A DNA stretch of 64,000 bases from Zygaena filipendulae (lineage: Eukaryota; Arthropoda; Insecta; Lepidoptera; Zygaenidae). Of the stretch, positions 34,798-44,416 are shown one piece after another. The notes under the pieces were generated by a model, which was given only the letters and a program-made list of their open reading frames with translations, did no database searches and was not told where the DNA came from. The stretch is taken from assembly GCA_907165275.2 (NCBI GenBank), contig OU015652.1:10245001-10309000 (forward strand). Reading direction: 5' to 3'. Position 1 is the first letter of the stretch. The number at the start of each line of letters is the position of its first letter. The position numbers were made by a program, and so were the translations under genes.

Positions 34798-35090
34798 TTT
34801 TTTAGATTTCCGTACCTCAAAAGGAAAAAAGAAACCCTTATAGGATTACTTAGTTGTTCGTCCATCTGTCTGTCTTTCTATTTGTCGGTTTGTCAAGGAA
34901 ATCAAATCTTCCTGTAGACCTAAAATCATGAATTTTGACAAGAAACTAAAACCGAAAACCACAAATTTGTAGTTAGAATTTTCTAAATCAAAGACTCAAT
35001 TCTCGTAATGAAAGAATTATTTACATATCTACAAGTTTGTACGGAACCCTCGATGCACGAGTCAAACTCGTGCCTACTTGGCCAATTTTT
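34798..35090 (+). mobile_element. Lepidopteran interspersed repeat ending in TTGGCC
   Basis: TTTCCGTACCTCAAAAGGAA, then ACCCTTATAGGATTACTTAG, CTGTCTGTCTTTCTATTTGT, CGGAACCCTCGATGCACGAG and CGTGCCTACTTGGCCAATTT. This arrangement is very common in Lepidoptera. It is probably a SINE-like or non-autonomous retroelement (class not certain). A 3' fragment recurs at 58915-58962. Confidence 0.65.
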
Positions 35091-35175
35091 GTAGTTGAAA
35101 AGTTTCTCACATTGAAAACTAGGCGTAGGTCATGGGTTCAATTTATATAATAGTGGGTTGTTGTGGGTTCAGTTA

Positions 35176-35338
35176 AATTATTCTTCAGGCTTTGTCCGAA
35201 GGGATTCCTTAAATAACACTTGTAGTACCGCGTAGTGGTTCGCCGTTCATGCACTAAATTTGAGGGTAGGAATACTAGAAGCAAAAGAAAATATCAATCT
35301 TTCCTTATAAATAGACCTACCAACCCGCTCGTGTCATT
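35176..35338 (+). repeat. DIRS-B left ITR
   Basis: Begins AATTATTCTTCAGGCTTTGT and ends AACCCGCTCGTGTCATT. It is almost the exact complement of 40492-40653. Its outer 50 bp (35176-35225) are repeated in the ICR at 40288-40337. Confidence 0.88.
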
Positions 35339-35437
35339 CGCTTTTTAGTGCTCGCCGCGAACGCACGTCTCGTGTCTTCCACTCGTTTCTACATTACGTC
35401 AAAACAATACGTTTATATCTAATAATATTATAATCTT

Positions 35438-35551
35438 GCAAAACGCAAGACCGACGATTACGAAAAATTATATAAAATTGGAGAAGAAAGTGAAACGACG
35501 CGCGACGATGTCGCAGCCGGAGTTGATCCTCGGATTGTGTTGGTTATGAAG
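35438..35551 (+). pseudogene. DIRS-B gag N-terminal remnant
   Basis: An open stretch reading AKRKTDDYEKLYKIGEESET, then, with one shift, QPEL and DPRIVLVMK, similar in style to the gag start and L/DP.IL motif in DIRS elements. There is no ATG at the expected position, and stop codons lie just upstream. The stretch runs into GTTAGT. Identification rests on position and motif style only. Confidence 0.45.
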
Positions 35552-35822
35552 GTTAGTAAAAATAGTGATTCAATTTTTGTCCTACACTTCATAAATAACA
35601 ACAATTGAGCAATGAGCATAATTAATGACCATACATTTTCTAAGGGTTTGCGTTCTTCTCTTTGGAGTTGTTACTACCCTGGTTTTTTGGTTATGAAAAA
35701 ATGTACCTACCTGGTTTTGTATTCTTAACCAAATAATCAAGTTTTTATGCTTAGATACCTACCAACAATCCTTACAACTTTTTACAATGAGTAAAAACAT
35801 ACGAACAGCTATTCTAACTGGG

Positions 35823-37075
35823 TTTGCGTACCTTTCTTTGGATCTGTACTACCCGTAAAGTTAGTCTTTTTTACCAGTGTTCAAATATCTCCTTTTTGTT
35901 GTGTTCATCTACGATTCTTACTGATTTGCGTACTTTTCTTTGGATCTGTACTATCCGTGAAGTTATTGTTATACGAGAGTTCACATATTTCCTTTTTATT
36001 ATATTTACCTACGGTTCTAACTGTGGGTTTGCGTACTTTTCTTTGGATCTGTACTACCCGTAAAGTTAGTATTATACCAGAGTTCACATATTTCCTTTTT
36101 TAATTGCATTAACCTATGATTTTGGGCTTGCGTATTTTTCTTTGGATCAGTACTACCCGTAAAGTTAATGTTATACCAACATATTTCCTTTTTATTGTAT
36201 TTACCTACGATTCTAACTGTGGGTTTGCGTACTTTTCTTTGGATCTGTACTGCCCGTAAAGTTAGCATTATACCGGAGTTCACATATTTCCTTTTTTAAT
36301 TGTATTTGCCTACAATTCTAACCGGGTTTGCGTATTTTTCTTTGGATCTGTACTACCCGTAAAGTTAGTGTTATATCAGAGTTCACATAGTTCCTTTTTC
36401 ATTGTATTTACCTACAATTATAACTGGGTTTGCGTATTTTTCTTTGAATCTGTACTACCCGTAAAGTTAGTGTTATATCAGAGTTCACATAGTTCCTTTT
36501 TCATTGTATTTACCTACAATTATATAACTGGGTTTGCGTATTTTTCTTTGGATCTGTACTACCCGTAAAGTTAGTAATATACCAGAGTTCACATATTTAC
36601 TTTTTAATTGTATTTACCTACAATTCTATCTGGGTTTGCGTATTTTTCTTTGGATCTGTACTACCCGTAAAGTTAGTAATATACCAGAGTTTACATATTT
36701 CCTTTTAAATTTTATTTACCTACGATTCTATAACCGGGTCTGCGTACTTTTCTTTGGATCTGTACTACCCGTAAAGTTTGTATCATTCAAGAGTTCACAT
36801 ATTTCCTTTTTAATTGCAAGTAATAAAGCCAGTATATAATTATATATCCCAGGGCTTGCGTACTTTTCTATGGAACTGTACTACCCGCTAAATAAAAATT
36901 GTCAATTGTGGTTTGCGTACCTTTCTGTGGAAATGTACTTAATACCCGGTAAATAAAAACTCTGTCAATTATGATTTGCGTACTTTTCTATGGAACTGTA
37001 CTACCTACTCACTAAATATAAATTATATCGATTACGGTTTGCGTATCTTTCTTTGGAACTGTACTGCCTGTCCGT
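35823..37075 (+). repeat. Two-tier tandem array (about 102 bp, then about 60 bp) in DIRS-B
   Basis: Fourteen occurrences of (T/C)TTGCGTA...TTTCT(T/A)TGGA..TGTACT start at 35823, 35925, 36028, 36127, 36224, 36327, 36429, 36533, 36635, 36739, 36855, 36912, 36975 and 37038. The first ten are spaced about 97-104 bp apart. After a 116-bp step the spacing falls to 57-63 bp because the TTCACATATTTCC half is missing. The ORFs here are repeated translations of the array, not genes. Confidence 0.95.
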
Positions 37076-37280
37076 GCTTTGTTATAGTTTTGCAAACAAT
37101 ACTGTGGTCTGTTTCTTAAGTAATAGCGAAAAATTGCCTATCTTAGAACCAGAATATTCAACATGCAGTTGGGTCATGAATTTGCTGAAAATACATATTG
37201 CTGTCTATAGTAGCTACTATAAGTGTCAACCATTGATATACCACACCAGTCTAGTAGTAAATCAATGGTGCCAACCAAAC

Positions 37281-38100
37281 AAATGGATGGACAGTTTATA
37301 TCTAGAGTATTTCTTGTACCCAAGCCAAATGGCAAATTCCGCTGTATTTTAAACCTAAAATATTTTTTTTTTACAATTTTATAACAGCTGATTATTTTAA
37401 AATTGAAGACTTAAGTACAGTGTTATAACTAATAACACGTGATTATTTTATTACAAAGATAGCTCTAAAGGACGCTCATTATTTTATTACCCAATGGTTA
37501 ACTGTCGAGAATGCCGCAAGGCATTAAGTTCGCCATTTGTGCTATTATGTGCAAAAAGAATAAATAAATAAATAAAATGGATCCCAATTCAAGGAAATAT
37601 TTAAGGTTCCAATTTGAAGTACAATTGTATGAATTTAACGTGTTACCATTTGGCTTGAGTACCGCACCGTACATTCACCAAAGTAATGAAACCAATAGTC
37701 CGTTTTTTACGCCAAGCCCGCCATAAATCGACCAATTATAATTGATCAGTCGGTTTAATTATAAAAAGTCATCTAAATAATTATTTAGATGACTGTTAGT
37801 TGTTGGAGCAGTCTTACGAGCAATACTTACTTATAAAATACAGGCAGACTAGAAATTTAATTTCTTCTCTTGGTTTTCTAATAAATGAGCATTAAGTACG
37901 TTGTAGTACAATAAAGTTCTTTAAATAATAAATACGAGTTTCGATGATACCAAGCAAGACTTGTACCTAGGTACATTCTTGGGTTTCATATTAGATTCGA
38001 GAAAATTCCAGATCACGTTACCATTATACAAGAAATTCAAAAGGTTTTTACACTTAGAAGTTAGATTCACTGAGTTACTAGTTTCTACCTGCCCAGCTGT
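37281..38100 (+). pseudogene. DIRS-B reverse transcriptase (frameshifted)
   Basis: Conserved RT blocks appear in order but in several frames: SRVFLVPKPNGKFRCILNLK (from about 37300), DYFKIEDLST, ITKIALKDAHYFI (expected catalytic Asp changed to Ala in KIAL), KYLRFQFEVQLYEFNV, LPFGLSTAP (37643), MKPIVRFLRQAR, and the catalytic YLDD at 37782-37793, followed at once by a stop after Cys. Later blocks are LISSLGFLINEH, YLGTFLGFILDSRKFQITLP and LVSTCPAVECSWL. These are DIRS/Ngaro-type RT features. An (AAAT)n insertion (37560-37577) interrupts it. Confidence 0.88.
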
Positions 38101-38279
38101 CGAATGCAGCTGGCTATAAACAAAAAAAAAAAAAATATATATATATAAAATAAATAATTTGATAGGATTAAACTTTTGTGTTTACAACCTGACGATAACT
38201 ATGAAAAGTATAAACGCAATGGCATGACAAACCGATTTAAAACGCAATACAAAAACCTTCTTGTAGTATCAAATAAGAT

Positions 38280-38690
38280 ACACAATACACATGATCTAGA
38301 AATATTCTCAGATGCCTCAACTACGGGGTGGGAGCCTGCATGCGATGATGAAAAGGCCAGCGGGTTGTGTAAAACTCAAGAACAAGCTCAACACATCAAC
38401 TATTTAGAAATTAAGGCTGCTTATTTTGGTCTAAAAGTTTTTGTTAGGAATTCAAACTATTGTCAAATATTAATTTGTGTTGACAACACGACGGCCATCT
38501 CGTATTCATTTCATTTCCATTTCAGCCGTATGGGAGGTATCTAATCCCCTTACCTCACAGACATTACCAAACGACTATGGCAATGGTGTGAATGTCGTAA
38601 ATTGTAGGTATGTTATAACGGCTTATATAAGTTCGTCAGATAACACGACTGCAGATGCAGAATCGAGGCGAATACGTACTGATATTTAAT
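38280..38690 (+). pseudogene. DIRS-B RNase H domain (one frameshift)
   Basis: EIFSDASTTGWEPACDDEKA (first catalytic Asp at 38311), NYLEIKAAYFGLKVF (Glu at 38407), LICVDNTTAISY (Asp at 38482), then after a frameshift near 38500-38540 DNTTADAESRRI (last Asp at 38654). All four acidic residues expected for RNase H remain. The FSRMGGI string before the shift matches the conserved (N)RMGG of DIRS elements. Confidence 0.88.
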
Positions 38691-38769
38691 GGGAATTGAG
38701 TTATCAAGAATTTGTATTGTCGTTTGGTACATTTGAAATAATTTCTTTTTTGGCAGTCACATAAATGAT

Positions 38770-39012
38770 AAATACCTATGTCAAATAAGTTTCCTGGCAT
38801 GGAAACCCAGACGCAATGACTATATTTACGCGTTTACAATTTCCAGGGCCGATTGCTATTTTTCTACGCGTTACCTCCGTTCTTTATAATTTTAAAGCTG
38901 CTAAGAAAAATCTCTGATAAAGCTAGAGGCATTGTTATTGTGCTCCTATTGCCAACACAGGCCTGGTATCCTCTACTCTCTAGAAGTATCTTCATGTATG
39001 ATTTCATAGAAT
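38770..39012 (+). pseudogene. DIRS-B pol region downstream of RNase H
   Basis: FLAWKPRRNDYIYAFTIS then, after a shift, LFFYALPPFFIILKLLRKIS and KARGIVIVLLLPTQAWYPLL. These match the FVSWKPDP...DAFT and FPPF.LI.K.L.KI....GI...P.WP.Q.WYP stretch that follows RNase H in DIRS pol proteins. A methyltransferase domain may follow in intact relatives; none is seen here. Confidence 0.8.
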
Positions 39013-39039
39013 TCAATTCAAATAAAACTCAATAAGAGT

Positions 39040-40287
39040 AAAACCCCCAAACGTTGGTACAACACCAATTTTTTGGCGCGCTGCAGTTTTTAATTTTTTA
39101 ACAAAAATAAGTTTATCACAAAGTAACATTTTAACAAAAAATTAATAAAAAAAAAAAAAAAAAAAATAAAAAAAAAAAATTATCTACTATGCTACCGGCA
39201 ACTAGTATTCGGAACCATACGATGATTATCGTAAATTATACGATATTTTTGTGCTTACGTACGATGTGCAATGACACGTACGTCGTACCATCTTGATGTA
39301 AAATTTGATATTTTTTATACTCATACGCTAATGCTAATACATCAGCATTCAGCGCTAATGCTAATGAGTTTGTTTATTTTTATTCATAACGACGCTTTAA
39401 GCTTTAATTTCTTAGGTAATACCGGTAATTCAACATACTGTATGCCTTCTCATTGATTAGCATCTACCAATGAACAAATAAGGCGATGATAAGTTCAATA
39501 TTCGATTCGATTTTGATTAATTTCGCACTTTATACGTTCGTTATATTTGTGTGTGGAAATGTTGGCGGTAAAGCAGCTAGTTATTCAGGGGTGTGAAAAA
39601 TAATTTTCATATTAATAGTTTTTTTTATGACTTATTTTTAATAACTATAGGGTACTACTACTTGCGTACATATCAATATTACGCTATTTAAGAGACAAAA
39701 CTAGAATGTCTAAATAGACATTAACCTAATAATTAGGTACCATAATTTATCAATATTTTGAGGTAAAATTTTTACGTACCAATGAACGAACAAGGGAATG
39801 TTATAGGTAAGGTGTTCGTTTTTCGAACATTCTGCACTATATAATAATAGGTGTGTCGAAATATTTAGTCTATTTACGATAATTATACGTCCCTGATACG
39901 ATAATAAGCTGTCTCCAGGTTGCCAACACCGGACACAATAAATTCATTTGACGAGTCCGGAGTTATGTGAAAAAAGTTTAAAATTCTGTTTTTCTTTGCT
40001 GAGCAGTCACAACACACGCTTAGCCTGGTGGCAAGGATCTATAAGAACGACGATGGTTAAAGAGAAGTATCCCCCATCTGCCATTTATGCCATTCATTAT
40101 CAGAAAGTTCTCCTTAGCAGTATCTTGTTTATTTAAATGTTGGTTTCAACCTTCAATGGTGTACACTAAAACGATTAAGTATAATGATTAATACCGTGAT
40201 TAGTACTGCCTAATTACTGTTGATTAGTGGTATTGTTACCACTGTTGATTAATAAAACAAAATATTTTACACAGAATCTCTAAAAGT
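39040..40287. other. DIRS-B non-coding remainder
   Basis: Contains poly(A)-rich sequence at 39148-39179 and no recognisable tyrosine recombinase. An ORF at 39948-40136 has no known motif. The recombinase was deleted or has decayed beyond recognition. Confidence 0.5.
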
Positions 40288-40407
40288 CTACAAGTGTTAT
40301 TTAAGGAATCCCTTCGGACAAAGCCTGAAGAATAATTGATGATTAAACGAACTTACCTTAAGTGAAGTTCTATCATAATTATTTGAAGGCTTTGTCCGAA
40401 GGGATTC
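40288..40407 (+). repeat. DIRS-B internal complementary region (ICR)
   Basis: 40288-40337 is a perfect 50-bp complement of the left terminus (35176-35225). 40331-40407 is a perfect 77-bp complement of the right terminus (40623-40699). The two halves overlap in AATAATT, the complement of the AATTATT at both element ends. The spacer to the right ITR is 84 bp, close to the 86 bp in DIRS-A. Confidence 0.88.
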
Positions 40408-40491
40408 ACAACCCACCCTCCCGGCTCTACGAGCTTTACGAGCCCCAATTTCTGGGTAAAATATTTTCAGTTTTGTTGCATCTCTAAACTA

Positions 40492-40699
40492 AATGACACG
40501 AGCGGGTTGGTAGGTCTATTTATAAGGAAAGATTGATATTTTCTTTTGCTTCTAGTATTCCTACCCTCAAATTTAGTGCATGAACGGCGAACCACTACGC
40601 GGTACTACAAGTGTTATTTAAGGAATCCCTTCGGACAAAGCCTTCAAATAATTATGATAGAACTTCACTTAAGGTAAGTTCGTTTAATCATCAATTATT
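40492..40699 (+). repeat. DIRS-B right ITR and terminal extension
   Basis: 40492-40653 is the inverted copy of the left ITR. 40654-40699 is the extension, with CACTTAAGGTAAGTTCGTTT and the terminal CATCAATTATT. It aligns with the DIRS-A extension (AGGTAAGTTTGTTTAACCATC) although the ITR bodies do not. Confidence 0.85.
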
Positions 40700-40810
40700 T
40701 TTGCAAAGTTATTATTAATATTAATTATTTTTATTTAACCTTTGTGAAGGTAGCCCTCGTCTGATCACTAAAGATATTGTATATTGTAAATTTTATTATT
40801 CTATTATTAA

Positions 40811-41340
40811 CTAGCTGTTACCCGGGGTTTCGTCCGCGGTAATTACGGAGTTCCCGCGGAAATTCTGGGATAAAAGTTCCCTTCATATGGACATAGATAA
40901 GCAATAGTGTGTTAACCCACACTGGAGAAATTTTGAGTAAATTAAAGTTTTAAAACTATAGGGCCATTTTGTGTCAACATATTTTATGTTCAATATTTAG
41001 TTACGTATTTCAACAACGTAATAAGGTAAACAAATAATTAAAAAACGTTTTCTAACTCTCAATAATTCGTTCTGAATCAATAAATTTGTTTTGTGGGTTA
41101 ACATGTTATTGCTTATCTACGTCCATATGTCTTTCTGTGTTCCTCTGACAACGCGTATGCAAAATTTTATTAGATTTTACCCGTGTTAATTTCGGAGGTT
41201 TCGCGGGACTGCCGGGACAAAAAGTACCCTATGTCCTTTTCTGTTCCCCTGAAAATGTTTCGGAATTTCATGATGATCGGTTAAGCCATTAGGCGTAAAG
41301 CATAATGAACAAACAAACTCACTTTCACATTTATAATATG
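40811..41340 (-). mobile_element. Helitron-like element with duplicated body, interrupted by a MITE
   Basis: CTAGCTGTTACCCGGGGTTT, then GAGTTCCCGCGGAAATTCTG up to 40888, resuming at 41125 with TATGTCTTTCTGTGTTCCTC. A second CCCGTGTTAATTTCGG...TATGTCC module follows, ending CACTTTCACATTTATAATAT. The GGAC-MITE copy 3 sits between AAGTTCCCTTCATAT and ATATGTC. Confidence 0.75.
40889..41124 (+). mobile_element. GGAC-MITE, copy 3 (4-bp TSD ATAT)
   Basis: 236 bp, GGACATAGATAAGCAATAGT to TTATTGCTTATCTACGTCC, flanked by ATAT (40885-40888, 41125-41128). Inserted within a Helitron, so younger than it. Confidence 0.88.
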
Positions 41341-41619
41341 TGAGGGTCATATAATAAGGGTATTACACCTTTTTTAAATCTTTAAAATTAATCCTGAGAT
41401 CGTTACAATTCAGTGGAATTTTTATTTCAATTTTATAAAACCAAAAAATGTCTTAAAAACGATTTTTTATTTATGATTTTGAATTTTCGCTCGGAAACGG
41501 TAGCCGCTATGCTTTCAACTCGTGACGTCACTACGGTAGTAACTTATACAACTAACTCATACATTTTTTATATTTTTTCTTACATGGTGTATCCTATCCA
41601 TATCTTATCCTTATCCCTA

Positions 41620-42135
41620 TCTATATCTTATAATAAAACTAAACTACTTATAATAAAACTGTAGAGAGGTCAATTCTGTACATTGAATATATATATTTAA
41701 AATTAATATTGGAGGATGAATGGCGATCGATACTGATGCCAAAAATGCAATCAGTAAATTTTTTGTCTGTCTGTCTGTCTGTCTGTCTGTATGTGCACGC
41801 TTGGGTCAAAAACTACTGAAGGAATTTAAACCAAACTTGGTACGATTATAGTCCATACTCCTGGGCAGGTTATAGGCTATATGTATAACATAACGCTAAG
41901 ACACATAGGAGCTGAGCAGTGCCGATGAATTTGAAACAAGTCGGATGAAAATGCGCTGTCGAGCTCTTATCCTCGCATACGTTTACTCAATCACGCAAAA
42001 ACGGCTGAACGGATTTGGATGAAATTTGGCATGCATGTTGTCAGAGGTACAGAGAAGGACATAGGGTACTTTTTATCCCGGAATTCCCGCGGGAACTCCG
42101 AAATTACCGCGGGTGAAACCGCGGGGCACAGCTAG
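41620..42135 (+). mobile_element. Helitron carrying a (GTCT)n microsatellite, copy 2
   Basis: A|TCTATATCTTATAATAAAAC at the 5' end with a short duplication of TTATAATAAAACT. It has about six GTCT units at about 41765-41789, GTATGTGCACGC, and the end GGGCACAGCTAG|T. 516 bp; closely similar to 21905-22370, and it additionally keeps the TACAGAGAAGGACATAGGGT segment. Confidence 0.85.
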
Positions 42136-43270
42136 TTGTCACATAATTCTACTTAGCAGAAAACTGTCGTAGTTCGTAGGGGAGTCTACTGCGTAGCTTC
42201 GTAGCACCGTTCACAAATTACCTACGTAGCATGCTGAAATTATGCTATCTACAATAGAAGCTATCTCAGAAATTGGTTATACGAGTTATGCTTAAATGTA
42301 AGCAGATGAGATACAATTATTTTTATATTAATTCACGGTCACGTATTTAAAAAGTTTTTAGACAAAAGAGAAATACCTACATCATTTATAACTTAATGCC
42401 ATTTATTTGTATTTTACATTTTATAACAATTCTTTTAATAGAAATAAAGTTGGGGTGTATGAACTTTTGTGTAGGTATACTAAAAATAACGTTCTTTGTG
42501 GCCAAAAATGAATGGGCAAACTTTGTTCATCATTCTGTACTATATGCAAAATAAAATGCTCCTCTGTATACAAGTGAATACAAACTAGAGTAAAATGTTT
42601 GCAACAGTCTTGTTTTCAGCATTACAGTGCAGAGCTGAGTTTGCCTCATAGCAAAAGTAAGGACGTATAAGTTTTTGGTAGGTAGATATGGTTTTCTTAG
42701 TGCAACCAAGGTACTTTCCACACTACCTGCCATATTGTGGTAAGCAATAACAAACACTAAATTTCTTTTCGTCATGTTTCACTTTGGTGTCCCAGTTAAT
42801 TATTACAAAAATGCTTTTTTATTTCCAATTTCACCAATTAATCTATCAATGTAGCGTTCGCTGCGCACTCAGCTAAATATAAACGTCTAGAATAGGTACA
42901 ATGAGAATATCCCAAACGAAAACTTATTACGTAATTCATCAAAGTGTCAGCAATAAGGAAACTCGACTATCCTTATCAGGGCGGCCCGAGCTTTGTTGCG
43001 AGTCACGCGATAGATCGAGGATATGCATTGTCCTCCGCCCATCTGGAACGAAGAACGAAAATGGCTATTGAATTTTGCTTATCTGCTGGAAAAAAAATAA
43101 TGACTGAAAGTGCAAAAGCAAAATCCCGAATTTAATCAGAGCGTTGCTTTTACCCATGAGGGATAGATTATTATTCTTATTTTCAAGTTTTTTGTTAAAG
43201 AGAGTGAATATTTTTAGATATCAATCTTCTAGGTAGAATTTGTTAGGTAAGCAATATAATGGGGATGTAA
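42136..43270. other. No gene recognised
   Basis: An ORF at 42944-43135 (+) is balanced in composition but matches no motif I know and lacks splice or start context. Confidence 0.4.
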
Positions 43271-43573
43271 ACTACTTTGGAAAATCAAAATTCTAATTAG
43301 TCCGTCAGTTAGAAAATAAAAAACAATAGACACGTATTTTTTGCTTTTTCAAATAAATTAAAATATACAGAGATAAAGCGCATTAAAGTTTAGGGTGAGG
43401 GGGTCGTGGTCACTAACCGCAAAAACCGCCATACAATCTGTCAGAATAGTGACGTCACGCGAAATTTCAACTCGCCGTTATTTTTTGATTACGTAAAAAA
43501 AGAAAAAATACGTGTCCATATTTTTTAATACTCTACAAGGCGGACTAAAAAAATTTGTCAACATGCCCATTAT
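43271..43573 (+). mobile_element. AGTCCGTC-family MITE, copy 3
   Basis: AATCAAAATTCTAATTAGTC, then GATAAAGCGCATTAAAGTTT, ending GCGGACTAAAAAAATTTGTC and AACATGCCCATTA. It aligns with the complement of 988-1302 along its length. Confidence 0.7.
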
Positions 43574-43781
43574 GTCCTTATACCGATTTCGTTGTTTTTT
43601 TTTTTTTATAATTGTAATTTTTCCGGCGATCATGGAAGAAAATACATTTTTAAGTTTTTGTGTCTATAGTAGTGGGGTAGCACTTTAAGTGTTGAAGTTA
43701 TTCAAAGTGTTCCAGTTTTTATTCCAACTTGAGCTCTTTATTACAACTTCGGCAGTTTTAAGTGACAATTTAGATAAAAAT

Positions 43782-43945
43782 ATCTAGACACGCCGGTAGC
43801 GTGTCAAGCCGAAGTTCTCAAGCTGACAGAACTGGCGAGCCGCACCGTGTGTAATATTACACGAACCATTTGGAGCCACTTTTCACCCCGCCATAATTAA
43901 AAAACTATTTAACATAAACATGTCAAATTTGGCTCATGTATTAAG
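43782..43945 (+). repeat. CTAGACACGC repeat, copy 1
   Basis: TCTAGACACGCCGGTAGCGT (GACACGC/GCGTGTC hairpin), GACAGAACTGGCGAGCCGCA, CCGTGTGTAATATTACACGA, then AAACTATTTAACATAAACAT. Shares this order with 46819-46945 and 47193-47270. Class unknown. Confidence 0.65.
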
Positions 43946-44416
43946 ACTCGCGAGATAAACATGTGCTCCAAATTTCATAAGCACACCTCATACGGGCTTT
44001 TAGATATTAACGTCCAAAAATCGTGATTTTTATCACTGACTGACCTATAGACCAAAATTATAACCGACTTCCAGATGACCTAGGAACTTGATATTTGGCA
44101 TCAAGGTAGACTTTTAGGCGTAAATAAAGGGAAAAATCTGAAAACTGGAAAAACTTAAAAAAAAATGATAATTATCAATATCTTCAGTTTTTAGATATAT
44201 CCTTATCAAGAAGGTAATATAACAAAGTCTAGTATTGAAGTATATAACTGGCTAATCAAAATTTTGAAGTATTCTTAATGATGTATTTTACGTCACTCCA
44301 TTAAACTGAGTCAAATATTGACAATTAATACTTTCGTTATCAGCACGAATTTTTCTGTGGTTTTTACGTATAAAACTAGCTATTCTCAAGTTAAAAGTAA
44401 ATCAGCGTTTGTTTTA
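43946..44416. other. Repeat-like sequence with AACCGACTTCC
   Basis: Contains ATTATAACCGACTTCCAGAT, a motif shared with 59421 and 59469, but no clear element boundaries. Confidence 0.35.

Larger units (their letters stand above)
35176..40699 (+). mobile_element. DIRS-B: decayed DIRS-type retrotransposon
   Basis: A 5.5-kb element with left ITR 35176-35338, right ITR 40492-40653, right terminal extension 40654-40699 and ICR 40288-40407. Between them lie a gag remnant (35438-35551), a tandem array (35823-37075), a nearly full-length but frameshifted RT (37281-38100), RNase H (38280-38690) and the following pol region (38770-39012). No tyrosine recombinase or methyltransferase is recognised in 39.05-40.28 kb, so it is not autonomous now. 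The architecture matches DIRS1-like elements; the sequence differs from DIRS-A except in the terminal extension and the AATTATT site. Confidence 0.88.

Noticed and set aside
35824..36839. Series of ORFs with a repeating FLWICTTRKVS-like peptide
   Set aside because: Translation of the about 102-bp tandem array; frames change between units and appear on both strands.
40331..40699. A stand-alone 369-bp MITE with 77-bp TIRs
   Set aside because: The same structure is explained better as the ICR plus right ITR of the DIRS element, given the 50-bp complement to the distant left end and DIRS pol between them.
42944..43135. 63-codon ORF (+)
   Set aside because: Begins at a non-ATG start, no acceptor or donor in frame, no recognised motif.
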